Positions 43,625-53,369 of a stretch of 64,000 nt of DNA are shown here, in pieces; position 1 is the stretch's first letter, and every line of letters starts with the position of its first letter. The notes below the pieces were generated by a model. The model was not told the DNA's origin and made no database searches. It saw only the letters and a program-made list of their open reading frames with translations. Location of the stretch: assembly GCF_023555375.1 (NCBI RefSeq), contig NZ_JAJSEE010000002.1:195001-259000 (forward strand). The letters run 5' to 3'. The stretch is from Guyparkeria hydrothermalis. Lineage in GTDB: Bacteria; Pseudomonadota; Gammaproteobacteria; Halothiobacillales; Halothiobacillaceae. The position numbers and the translations under genes are program-made.

Positions 43625-44284
43625 TCAAAGCGAGAAGGTCGGCTTGGGCTCGGCGCCGATCAGGTAACCGGTGCGGGTCTCGAACAGGGAATCGGTGCGG
43701 AACTGGGTCTCCGACTCCCGGGTGACCATGGACACCGTCTGGATCGGACCGGTGCCGGTGATCGCGAGCAGGCGGCCGCCGATGTTCAGCTGCCGGAAGC
43801 TTGCCTCCGGCATCTCGGTGCGCGCGCCGGTAAAGACGATCACGTCGAAGCGCTCGTCGGCGGCCCAGCCATCGTGGGCATCACCGGTCTCGAGCACGAC
43901 GCGCTCGAAGCCCAGCTCGGAGAGCAGGCCGCCGGCGCGCTCGGTGAAGTCCGGGAAGATGTCCACCGAGCGCACGCTGTTGCCCAGCGAGGCCAGGCAC
44001 GCGGTGAAGAAGCCGGTGCCGGTGCCTATCTCGAGCACACGCTCACCGGGCTGGACCTGCAGGTACTGCAGGATGCGGCCCTCGACCACCGGCGCCAGCA
44101 TGGTCTGCCCGTGGCCGATCGGCACGGCCACGTCGGCAAAGGCGTGCACCCGCTCGGCATCCGGGACGAAGCGCTCGCGCGGGACGTTGAAGAACACCTC
44201 CAGAACGCGCTTGTCGAGCACGTCCCAGGGGCGGATCTGTTGCTCGACCATGTTGAAGCGGGCCAGTTCGATGTCGGTGGGCAT
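43625..44284 (-). CDS. Protein-L-isoaspartate O-methyltransferase family protein
   Basis: 219 residues. ELARFNMVEQQIRPWDVLD, VPRERFVP, GHGQTMLAPVVEGRILQYLQ and the SAM-binding VLEIGTGTGFFTACLA are characteristic of this family (Pcm-like). True Pcm repairs isoaspartyl residues in damaged proteins. Copies beside tolC in gammaproteobacteria form a distinct subgroup with less certain activity. The start MPTDIELARFN is family-typical. Confidence 0.88.
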   Translation of the reverse strand: MPTDIELARFNMVEQQIRPWDVLDKRVLEVFFNVPRERFVPDAERVHAFADVAVPIGHGQTMLAPVVEGRILQYLQVQPGERVLEIGTGTGFFTACLASLGNSVRSVDIFPDFTERAGGLLSELGFERVVLETGDAHDGWAADERFDVIVFTGARTEMPEASFRQLNIGGRLLAITGTGPIQTVSMVTRESETQFRTDSLFETRTGYLIGAEPKPTFSL

Positions 44285-44495
44285 GAATTCGGCTCTGGTT
44301 TTCGGGGAAATTGAGTGCGCGGTAATTTACGGGTTTTCCACTGCCCCGGCAACTTCCCGCGGTTGATGGGGCCGCCGAGGCATTCTGCTAAGTGACTGAA
44401 AGCCGGCCGGGAACTTGTTATTTGCTGGCCGCTGGGGTAGCGTCCCGACCATAGCGGTGGCTGCCCGGGCGAGAGTTCGGTGGCTGCCCATCCAC
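44285..44495. other. Intergenic region between pcm-like gene and TPP riboswitch
   Basis: About 210 bases between divergent transcripts; the thiC promoter must lie here. I see no gene, and no promoter I can name with confidence. Confidence 0.4.
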
Positions 44496-46560
<2,065 letters not shown>

Positions 46561-46587
46561 CGGCTGCCGTGCCCCACCGAAACGACG

Positions 46588-46615
46588 AAACCCCGGCGTT
46601 GCCGGGGTTTTTTTT
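46588..46615 (+). terminator. Terminator after thiC
   Basis: AAACCCCGGC (46588-46597) and GCCGGGGTTT (46601-46610) with a GTT loop run into TTTTT. A strong rho-independent terminator. Confidence 0.92.
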
Positions 46616-46636
46616 GTGCCGTACGGGTTGGGATGG

Positions 46637-46801
46637 TCAGACCGGCGGCCGTCGACCCATCAGGAAGAACACGATGGCCAGGATCAGGCCGACGACGAAC
46701 AGGATCCAGGCGATCTGGGTCGCCGCACCCGCAATGCCGCTCAGGCCGAGTACGCCGGCGACGATCCCCACGATAAGAAAGATCAGTGCCCAGGAAAGCA
46801 T
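46637..46801 (-). CDS. Small DUF1328-type membrane protein
   Basis: 54 residues. It reads [20 protein letters not shown], then [19 protein letters not shown], then [15 protein letters not shown]: two membrane helices with a Gly/Ala turn. This matches the DUF1328/UPF0391 family (E. coli YtjA), small inner-membrane proteins of unknown role often linked to stress. GGAGGT six bases upstream of the ATG confirms the start. It stands alone between the thiC terminator and the divergent EamA gene. Confidence 0.9.
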   Translation of the reverse strand: MLSWALIFLIVGIVAGVLGLSGIAGAATQIAWILFVVGLILAIVFFLMGRRPPV

Positions 46802-46940
46802 GATGCGACCTCCTTGGTTGTCCGCCCGTTCGGCGCGATTGCCGTGGGTTTGGGCGGGGTCGGCGCACCTCGAGCCGACCGATTCATGACGGCCATCGGT
46901 TTCGATGACCCGCTTTCACCTTAGTGAAGACGCTCGTTGC

Positions 46941-46968
46941 TTGCCTGAGTTCCGAACTCGGGTATGAA
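46941..46968 (+). promoter_or_regulatory. Candidate promoter with palindrome in the spacer
   Basis: TTGCCT (46941-46946) and TATGAA (46963-46968) are 16 bases apart. The spacer contains the palindrome GAGTT-CCG-AACTC (46947-46959), placed where a repressor would block polymerase. It lies about 65 bases ahead of the EamA gene. A TAAGAT nearer the gene could be an alternative -10. Confidence 0.35.
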
Positions 46969-47034
46969 TCGGCGGCGAGCGCCGGCCGTGGGCCTGCTAA
47001 GATCGCGGCCTTTCCGAACGCCGCCGGTGTGTCA

Positions 47035-47988
47035 ATGAGCGAACCAACCCCGGGTCCCGTCGAGGACCGCGACATCCCACGGCACGCGCCGATCGCGCTG
47101 CTGCCGCTGCTCGCCTTGCTCCTGCTGGGCTTTTTCTGGGGATACAACTGGGTGGTGATGAAGGCCGTGCTGGTGGACGTCTCGGCGGCGTGGTTCGCCG
47201 CGCTGCGCACCGTGCTGCCGGCCCTGCTGCTGATCGCGATCCTGCCGCTCGCCGGCAAGCGACTGCGCCCGCCGCCGCTGTTCTATGCCTTGCCGATCGG
47301 CCTGTTCCAGACCGCCGGCTTCGTCGGTTTCATGATGTGGGCGCTCCAGTCCGGTGGCGGGGCGGGCGAGACCGCGGTGATCGTCTTCATGATGCCGCTG
47401 TGGCTGACCCTGATGGCGCATTTCGCCCTCGACGAACGGATCACGCGGGTGCAGTTGCTCGCGATCGGCCTGGCCCTGCCGGGACTGGTGCTGCTGATCT
47501 CGCCCTGGGAGGCGGGCCTGATGCCGGCGGCGGTGCTGCTGGCCTTCGCCTCGGGGTTTGGCTGGGCGCTGGGCGCGATCTGGCAAAAGCGCTACTACCA
47601 CCGCTACCAGCCCGACCTGCTGAGCCTGACGGCCTGGCAGATGCTCTACGGCGGGCTGTTGCTGCTGGCGATCGCGCTCTGGGCCGAGCCCTTCGCCGTC
47701 GACCCGACGCCGAATTTTCTCTGGGCCCTGTTCTATAACGTCGTGCTGGCCGGCGCGATCGGCTGGTTGCTCTGGGTCTACTCCCTGCACCACCTGCCGA
47801 CCTGGATCGCCGGTTTCGGGGCGCTGCTGGTGCCCGGCATCGGCGTATTGAGTGCCTGGCTGGTGCTGGGCGAGACGCCGGGACCGGTCAAGCAGCTCGG
47901 TATCGGCCTGATCCTGTCGGCGCTGTTGATCATCACGCTCTATCAGCGGCGGGCGCGGCAACGGGCCCGTCGACGCGCGGGGGGCTGA
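47035..47988 (+). CDS. EamA-family (DMT superfamily) transporter
   Basis: 317 residues from ATG 47035 with ten membrane helices in two five-helix EamA halves. LLLLGFFWGYNWVVMKAVL starts half one; the second half has VVLAGAIGWLLWVYSLHHLP and LLVPGIGVLSAWLVLGE. Such permeases export amino acids, nucleobases or other metabolites; the substrate cannot be read from sequence. No clear ribosome site is seen; an upstream GTG 46924 would give a longer, non-homologous start. Confidence 0.87.
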   Translation: MSEPTPGPVEDRDIPRHAPIALLPLLALLLLGFFWGYNWVVMKAVLVDVSAAWFAALRTVLPALLLIAILPLAGKRLRPPPLFYALPIGLFQTAGFVGFMMWALQSGGGAGETAVIVFMMPLWLTLMAHFALDERITRVQLLAIGLALPGLVLLISPWEAGLMPAAVLLAFASGFGWALGAIWQKRYYHRYQPDLLSLTAWQMLYGGLLLLAIALWAEPFAVDPTPNFLWALFYNVVLAGAIGWLLWVYSLHHLPTWIAGFGALLVPGIGVLSAWLVLGETPGPVKQLGIGLILSALLIITLYQRRARQRARRRAGG

Positions 47989-48003
47989 GTGCTTGCCGAC
48001 CAT

Positions 48004-48061
48004 GTCATGCTGGAAACAGCAGGCATCACCAAGTCATGCTGGAGGCAACCGGCATCACCAA
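48004..48061. repeat. Two tandem 29-bp repeats upstream of fpr
   Basis: GTCATGCTGG...GGCATCACCAA occurs at 48004-48032 and 48033-48061, differing at a few central positions. The first copy contains the small inverted repeat TGCTG-GAAA-CAGCA. They fill most of the gap before fpr, so they may be regulator-binding sites or a simple duplication. Confidence 0.8.
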
Positions 48062-48078
48062 TCCAGACGAGGTAACCG

Positions 48079-48822
48079 ATGGGCGAATGGCTTGAGGTGA
48101 CGGTCGCCGAGACCGTCCGCTGGAACGATGGACTCTATTCCCTGCGTTTTGACGCGCCGTTACCGGCATTCAAGGCGGGACAGTTCGTCCGGGTGGGGCT
48201 CGATATCGACGGCGAACGCGTCGCGCGTCCCTACTCGCTGGTCAATGCGCCCACCGAGACGCCTCACGAGATCTATTTCAACGTCGTGCCCGAGGGGCCG
48301 CTGTCACCCAGGCTGGCCCGCCTGGTCCCCGGCGACACCCTGTTCGTCAACACCACGGTCACCGGCACGATGACCATGGAGCGCACGCCCGAGCACCGGT
48401 ATCTGTGGCTGTTCGCCACCGGGACCGCGCTGGGTCCATTCCTGTCGATCCTCAAGACCGACGCCCCCTGGGCGCGTGCCGAGCGGGTAGTGCTGTGCCA
48501 TTCGGTGCGTCGCGCCTCGGATCTCGCTTACGGCGAGACCATCCGGCAGTTGCAGTCGCGCCACGGGGATCGATTCGCGTTCGTGCCCGTGGTCACCCGC
48601 GAGGACCACCCGGGCGCCCTGCACGAGCGGATACCGGCGGGCCTGGCGTCCGGCGAGATCGAGAAACGGGTGGGACTCGAGCTGCGCGCGGAGGACGCCC
48701 ACGTCATGCTCTGCGGGAACTCGGACATGATCGAGGCGGTCCAGCAGGTGCTCAAGGAACGCGGTCTGCGTCGCCATCGCCGTCGTGAACCGGGCCACAT
48801 CACGGTCGAGAAATACCACTGA
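48079..48822 (+). CDS. fpr: Ferredoxin/flavodoxin-NADP+ reductase
   Basis: 247 residues. FKAGQFVRVGLDIDGERVARPYSLVNAP contains the FAD site RPYSLVN; ATGTALGPFLSIL is the NADP pyrophosphate loop; the C-terminus ends HITVEKYH. This is the bacterial Fpr subclass that passes electrons between NADPH and ferredoxin or flavodoxin, often tied to oxidative stress or Fe-S assembly. The ATG at 48079 follows GAGGTAAC. Confidence 0.94.
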   Translation: MGEWLEVTVAETVRWNDGLYSLRFDAPLPAFKAGQFVRVGLDIDGERVARPYSLVNAPTETPHEIYFNVVPEGPLSPRLARLVPGDTLFVNTTVTGTMTMERTPEHRYLWLFATGTALGPFLSILKTDAPWARAERVVLCHSVRRASDLAYGETIRQLQSRHGDRFAFVPVVTREDHPGALHERIPAGLASGEIEKRVGLELRAEDAHVMLCGNSDMIEAVQQVLKERGLRRHRRREPGHITVEKYH

Positions 48823-48961
48823 GTCAAGGTGACGGCCGCTGGGCGCGCTTCTCTGGCCCGCTCGGCTATACTGGCCCGTCCCAGCCATCGATGCACACGC
48901 AAGCCAGGCTTGCCCGGCCGCCCGATGCGTCGGCCACGCAGATCACGGAGTCGCAACCGCC
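48823..48961 (+). promoter_or_regulatory. Stranded native trpG promoter and leader
   Basis: Sequence between fpr and the old trpG start. It has a TATACT (48867-48872) in a GC-rich context and a CACGGAG ribosome-site-like stretch near 48944 before ATG 48962. I read it as the original trpG promoter and leader, cut off from the gene by the inserted element. Confidence 0.45.
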
Positions 48962-48979
48962 ATGGTGCTGATGCTCGAT
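48962..48979 (+). pseudogene. trpG: Orphaned 5' end of trpG (attL side)
   Basis: ATG GTG CTG ATG CTC GAT encodes MVLMLD, the same six residues that start the intact trpG at 54925. After it the frame runs into unrelated AT-rich DNA (CATCAATCATTG). The exact shared core is CTGATGCTCGA (48968-48978 and 54931-54941). This is the chromosomal half left when an element entered codons 3-6 of trpG. Confidence 0.8.
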
Positions 48980-49417
48980 CATCAATCATTGCGTCCAAGC
49001 GTGTTCACTGGTGTTCAAAAAGCGTAACAATTCAGTTGTTTAGCTTATAACAGTGTCCGTGCATGTCTATGCGTGTTCGTGGCAATCCAATCCCATTGTG
49101 AGTCAGATTGTGAGTCAGGCTGTGAGTTAAGCGGCTGAGCGCCGTTTCTGACTCACACCTTCGCTGCAGGCCGCGTTGCGGCGTGCTTTCAGAGAGCTGA
49201 GAAGTTCGGGTATCAAACTTTCCGTATAGCTGCCGTGAAAGGGCCAATTTGAGTTCTTCAATTTGGTCACGCAGATCTGTGATTGCTGGGGGCGCTTCAC
49301 TCCGTGTGCATTGACTCGGGGCTTGTGTAGGGCGACGCTGTGTCTTCGGTCCAACAGGCCTAGTAATGCGGCCTTCTGCAAGGCATTCCCTTTCCCTCCC
49401 CAGCACTCGTCACTCCA
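48980..49417. other. Left end of the island, no convincing gene
   Basis: AT-rich DNA carrying the 12-bp repeats (see 49097-49131). A minus-strand frame (49406 to 49032) includes a coiled-coil-like stretch DLRDQIEELKLALSRQ and LTHSLTHNLTHN encoded by the repeats. It could be a decayed gene, but it lacks homology I recognise and overlaps the SIR2 gene's leader. The SIR2 promoter should lie near 49300-49417. Confidence 0.4.
49097..49157. repeat. Three 12-bp direct repeats and one inverted copy at the island left end
   Basis: TGTGAGTCAG starts at 49097 and 49109, and the variant TGTGAGTTAAG starts at 49121: an exact 12-base spacing. The inverted copy CTGACTCACA is at 49148-49157. A 9/10 match, TGTGAGTCAC, is found near the other end of the island at 54794-54803. 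Repeats of this size at both ends are typical of recombinase arm sites or replication iterons. Confidence 0.7.
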
Positions 49418-52400
49418 ATGCAGTTTGTTCCAAATGGGCCAGATGTACCGGACTTGCTTCTCGAAGCCCACGAAGAAGGTCGTGTGGTGTTCTTTTGTGG
49501 AGCTGGTGTCTCTTACCCCGCAGGCCTGCCAGGCTTTCAGGGGTTGGTTGATGGTCTCTATGAACGCTTGGGCACCACACTAGAGCCGGCCGAACAGAAA
49601 CCATTTGAGCATCATCAATACGATGTAGTGCTCGATCAGTTGGAAAGGCGCCTTCCGGGGCAGCGTCTTGATCTGCGTAAGGCGCTAGCAAAGATTCTTC
49701 AGCCCGATCTGGATCGCGATGGGGCGCTTGATACTCACGCGGCGCTGTTGCGTCTGGGGCGCTCTCGCGATGGGGCCCTTCGGCTTGTCACTACAAATTT
49801 TGATCGCCTTTTCGAGCACGCTGGCGAGGAGGTGGGCGCGTTCGATAAATATATGGCCCCGATGCTTCCCATTCCCAAAAATAGCCGTTGGGATGGTGTG
49901 GTTTATCTGCATGGCCGGTTGCCGGACGAAGAGAGTGAGACAGCGCTGCACAAGTTAGTGCTCACGAGCGGTGATTTTGGGCTGGCCTATTTGACAGAGA
50001 GGTGGGCCGCTCGCTTCGTAAGCGAGTTGTTCCGCAACTACGTTGTTTGTTTCGTTGGTTACAGCATTGATGACCCGGTGCTGCGCTACATGATGGACGC
50101 GTTAGCTGCCGACCGTATGTTAGGGGAGGCCACCCCACAGGCTTACGCGTTTGGAGCTAGTGAGCCAGAGGGTACGGATGATGCGGCGAACGAGTGGGTG
50201 GCAAAAGGTGTCGTTCCCGTACTTTATGAACTGCCAACTGGGAGTACAGATCACTCCGCATTGCACGACACGCTGAGGGCGTGGGCCGATACATACCGGG
50301 ATGGCACTTTTGGCAAAGAGCGCATCGTGACGGATCTGGCTCTGACCCACCCCTCGTCAAGCTCGCATCAGGACAATTTTGTAGGTCGGATGTTGTGGGC
50401 AATATCCGATAAGTCAGGCCTGCCGGCAAAGCGTTTCGCGGACTTCGATCCGGTCCCACCATTTGACTGGCTAACAGTGTTTTCTTCTGACTGTTACCGG
50501 CATGACGATCTACGCCACTTTGGTGTCTCTCCCGCTCCCGAGAAGGACGAAAGGCTCAGTTTTAGTTTGGTTTCTCGCCCCACGCCATACCAAAAGTCTA
50601 CTTGGATGGCTCTAGTTTCAGCTGGTGACGATGGCGCCCAATGGGATGCGGTCATGTTTCATATGGCCCGCTGGTTGACTCGTTACCTTGATGAGCCGGA
50701 GCTGATTCTTTGGTTGGCTCGTCGAGGCGGACAAGTGCACGAGCGACTTTTGTGGCTAATAGAAGAGAGGCTCAATCAGCTTGCTCGCTTGGAAAGGGAT
50801 AAAAAAACCTCCGAGTTGGAGGCGATCCGAACAGGAGCGCCGAAGGCCATCCCAAGGCCAGGAATGCAGGCATTGTGGCGGTTGTTTCTTGGAGGGAGAG
50901 TGAAATCTCCGCGACACAATTTTGATCTTTTTACATGGAACGAGCGATTGGAGCGCGAGGGGCTTGCAGCCTCACTCAGGTTGGAGCTTCGTCGACTTCT
51001 CGAACCAAAAGTGAAGTTGCGGAAGCCTTTTCGGTTAGGGGGGCGTGACGAAGATGGCGGCGAGGATGTTGAGCTCACGCATTTGGTGAACTGGGAGTTG
51101 AGCTTGGCAGCAGATCACGTGGCGTCTGATCTGCTTCAGCCAGAGAGTGGAGCTTGGGGATCCGTCCTGCCCTTGCTCCTGGAAGATTTTCAACAACTTC
51201 TACGCGATGCCCTGGACCTGCAGCGCGAGTTAGGTGGCGCTGACGAGGACTCAGATAGCTCGGTTTTGGACATGCCGTCCATAGCCCCTCATTGGCAAAA
51301 TCGCCGTTTCCGCGACTGGGTGGTTTTGATCGAGCTGCTTCGCGATGCGTGGTTGTCTGCTTGTAAGGCGTCACCTGGGCGGGCCAAAGCTGTCGCTCAA
51401 GGTTGGTTCGACTTGCCTTACCCTGTGTTTAAGCGCTTGGCTTTGTTCGCACTGAGTCAAGGTGGAGAGGGTGCTCCCCTAGAGAACTGGGTCGATTGGC
51501 TAGCGTCCGATGGTGCGTGGTGGTTTTGGTCCCCCCACACGCATAGGGAAACCATGCGGCTCCTTGTGCTCCAAGGTGCGGATTTGGCCCCTGACGTTCA
51601 GCTTAGGCTTGAACGTTTGATACTTGGTGGCCCACCAAGACGGATGTATTCGCCGGACCTAAATTCTGGAGACTGGCAGGCTTTAGTGGATCGCGCGGTC
51701 TGGTTGCGTCTGGCCAAGCTACAGGAGGGTGGCGCGAGGCTAGGTGAGGAGTCTGCTGTCCGCTTGTCCTGTTTGCAGGACGAATATCCTGAATTGCAGA
51801 TGTCACCGCATCAAAGAGAAGAATTTCTTCATTGGATGAGCGGAACCGGTGACCCAGATTTCGATGCAAACCGTGTTGTCGATATCGCCCCGCGAAATCG
51901 GGACGAGCTTGCTGCTTGGCTGAAGGAAAAGCCGCAAACCGATCATCCGCTTCATGAGGATGATTGGTGGAGGAAATGCCGCAAGCATTTTTGCCGCAGC
52001 TTCTTGGCGCTGTGCGATTTGGCCGAAGAAGATGTTTGGCCACTAGTTCGCTGGCGTGAGGCCTTCCAGGCGTGGAGCAGCGGTCCGGTTCAGGTAAAAA
52101 GATCGTGGCGTTATGCCGCCCCGTTCGTGTTGACAATGCCTGACTTCGTATTGCAGGAGAATGCTCGCAGCATCACTAATTGGATCAAGGTGGCTGCGGA
52201 GTCAACCGAGAGACATGAGCAAACCTTGATTGGCGTGGGTCAGCGAATACTGGACCTTCCCCTCGACGCAGATAGTGGTATTCGCATTGATGGTGAGATG
52301 TCTAGCTCCCCTGTCATGGATGCGATCAACCATCCTATTGGCCATGTGGTTCAGGCTTTGCTGGCCTACTGGTTCAGGAGAAGCCCCAAAGACGGCGACG

Positions 52401-53245
52401 GGCTGCCTGATGAGCTAAGGGCGATGTTTAGCCAGGTCTGTGATGATCGTGTGGATAGATATCGTCATGGGCGGGTTCTTTTAGCTTCACGTTTGATCGC
52501 TCTGTACCGAGTAGATCGTGATTGGACTAGGTCTTCCCTGTTGCCCCTCTTCGATTGGGGCCATGACGTCGCTGAAGCAAGGGCGGCATGGGAAGGTTTT
52601 CTTTGGTCACCGCGGTTATACCTCCCCCTTGTCATCGAGTTTAAGGAGCAGCTATTGCTGACCGCCACTCACTTTGAGGAATTGGGTGAGCATAAGAGGC
52701 AGTTTGCAACGTTTCTTACTTATGTTGCTTTGGGTTCGGTGGAGGGCTACTCCGACAAGGAGTTGCGGGACGCCATTGGATGCTTGCCTCAAGAGGGGTT
52801 GGAGGATGTCGCGAAAGCGTTGGCGCAAGCGCTCGTTGGAGCAGGTGACCAGAGCGAAGAATACTGGCGAAATAGAGTTTTGCCTTTCCTTCAGAAGGTT
52901 TGGCCGAAATCCCGAGAGTTGGCCTCGAGCAACATAGCCGAGTCGTTTTCGCGACTTTGCGTGGCTTCGTCTGGAGAATTCCCGGCAGCAAGGGCCGAGG
53001 TGGATTCCTGGCTCAGTCGGGTTGAGCATCCTGAGTTCGTGGTGCGGGACTTGGAGAAGTCGGGTTTGGCCTCTCGGTTTCCAGAGGCCGCTCTGTCATT
53101 TCTCGACAGGATCATTGTTGATCAGCCTTGGGGAGCCCGGAAGCTTGGGGCGTGTTTGATCGCCATCGAAGGGGCCAGTCCAAGCTTGCGAGAGGATCAT
53201 CGGTTTAGGCGTTTGTATGAATACGCACGGCAGCATGGTCTTTAG
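49418..53245 (+). CDS. Large SIR2-domain protein, probable anti-phage effector
   Basis: 1,275 residues. The N-terminal 300 form a SIR2 domain: VVFFCGAGVSYPAGLPGF (GAG at 28-30), TTNFD at 125-129 with the NAD-binding N127, YLHGRL with catalytic-type H165, and FVGYSIDDP near 214-220. Bacterial SIR2 proteins of this kind deplete NAD+ to abort phage infection (for example the DSR and Thoeris groups). Residues 300-1275 are helical with no motif I can name; a DUF4020-like C-terminus is possible. No clear ribosome site precedes ATG 49418, the first start in frame. Lower GC than the chromosome indicates transfer. Confidence 0.82.
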   Translation: MQFVPNGPDVPDLLLEAHEEGRVVFFCGAGVSYPAGLPGFQGLVDGLYERLGTTLEPAEQKPFEHHQYDVVLDQLERRLPGQRLDLRKALAKILQPDLDRDGALDTHAALLRLGRSRDGALRLVTTNFDRLFEHAGEEVGAFDKYMAPMLPIPKNSRWDGVVYLHGRLPDEESETALHKLVLTSGDFGLAYLTERWAARFVSELFRNYVVCFVGYSIDDPVLRYMMDALAADRMLGEATPQAYAFGASEPEGTDDAANEWVAKGVVPVLYELPTGSTDHSALHDTLRAWADTYRDGTFGKERIVTDLALTHPSSSSHQDNFVGRMLWAISDKSGLPAKRFADFDPVPPFDWLTVFSSDCYRHDDLRHFGVSPAPEKDERLSFSLVSRPTPYQKSTWMALVSAGDDGAQWDAVMFHMARWLTRYLDEPELILWLARRGGQVHERLLWLIEERLNQLARLERDKKTSELEAIRTGAPKAIPRPGMQALWRLFLGGRVKSPRHNFDLFTWNERLEREGLAASLRLELRRLLEPKVKLRKPFRLGGRDEDGGEDVELTHLVNWELSLAADHVASDLLQPESGAWGSVLPLLLEDFQQLLRDALDLQRELGGADEDSDSSVLDMPSIAPHWQNRRFRDWVVLIELLRDAWLSACKASPGRAKAVAQGWFDLPYPVFKRLALFALSQGGEGAPLENWVDWLASDGAWWFWSPHTHRETMRLLVLQGADLAPDVQLRLERLILGGPPRRMYSPDLNSGDWQALVDRAVWLRLAKLQEGGARLGEESAVRLSCLQDEYPELQMSPHQREEFLHWMSGTGDPDFDANRVVDIAPRNRDELAAWLKEKPQTDHPLHEDDWWRKCRKHFCRSFLALCDLAEEDVWPLVRWREAFQAWSSGPVQVKRSWRYAAPFVLTMPDFVLQENARSITNWIKVAAESTERHEQTLIGVGQRILDLPLDADSGIRIDGEMSSSPVMDAINHPIGHVVQALLAYWFRRSPKDGDGLPDELRAMFSQVCDDRVDRYRHGRVLLASRLIALYRVDRDWTRSSLLPLFDWGHDVAEARAAWEGFLWSPRLYLPLVIEFKEQLLLTATHFEELGEHKRQFATFLTYVALGSVEGYSDKELRDAIGCLPQEGLEDVAKALAQALVGAGDQSEEYWRNRVLPFLQKVWPKSRELASSNIAESFSRLCVASSGEFPAARAEVDSWLSRVEHPEFVVRDLEKSGLASRFPEAALSFLDRIIVDQPWGARKLGACLIAIEGASPSLREDHRFRRLYEYARQHGL

Positions 53246-53369
53246 AGCGCAGAGGGTGCATGCAAGGTGAATCAGTGCAGTCAACGGCGGGGCTCTCGCT
53301 TAGGTTTGACCTTAATAGGCTTTGGCGGCAGCGGTTGAGTGGAAGCTATGCCAGGCGTTAGAGCTTTGA
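53246..53369 (+). other. Gap between the two island genes
   Basis: 124 bases with no terminator. TTTGACC (about 53306) could be part of a promoter for the second gene, but co-transcription with the SIR2 gene is equally likely. Confidence 0.4.

Noticed and set aside
49127-49583. Small open frames around the SIR2 gene start
   Set aside because: They overlap the SIR2 coding region or its leader, have no ribosome site and no recognisable homology. They are kept only as a possible relic in the findings.
53340-53369. A GGCGTTAG core resembling an integron attC site between the island genes
   Set aside because: GTTAGAG does not fit the GTTRRRY core at the last base, and no partner core or attC-like folding is visible.
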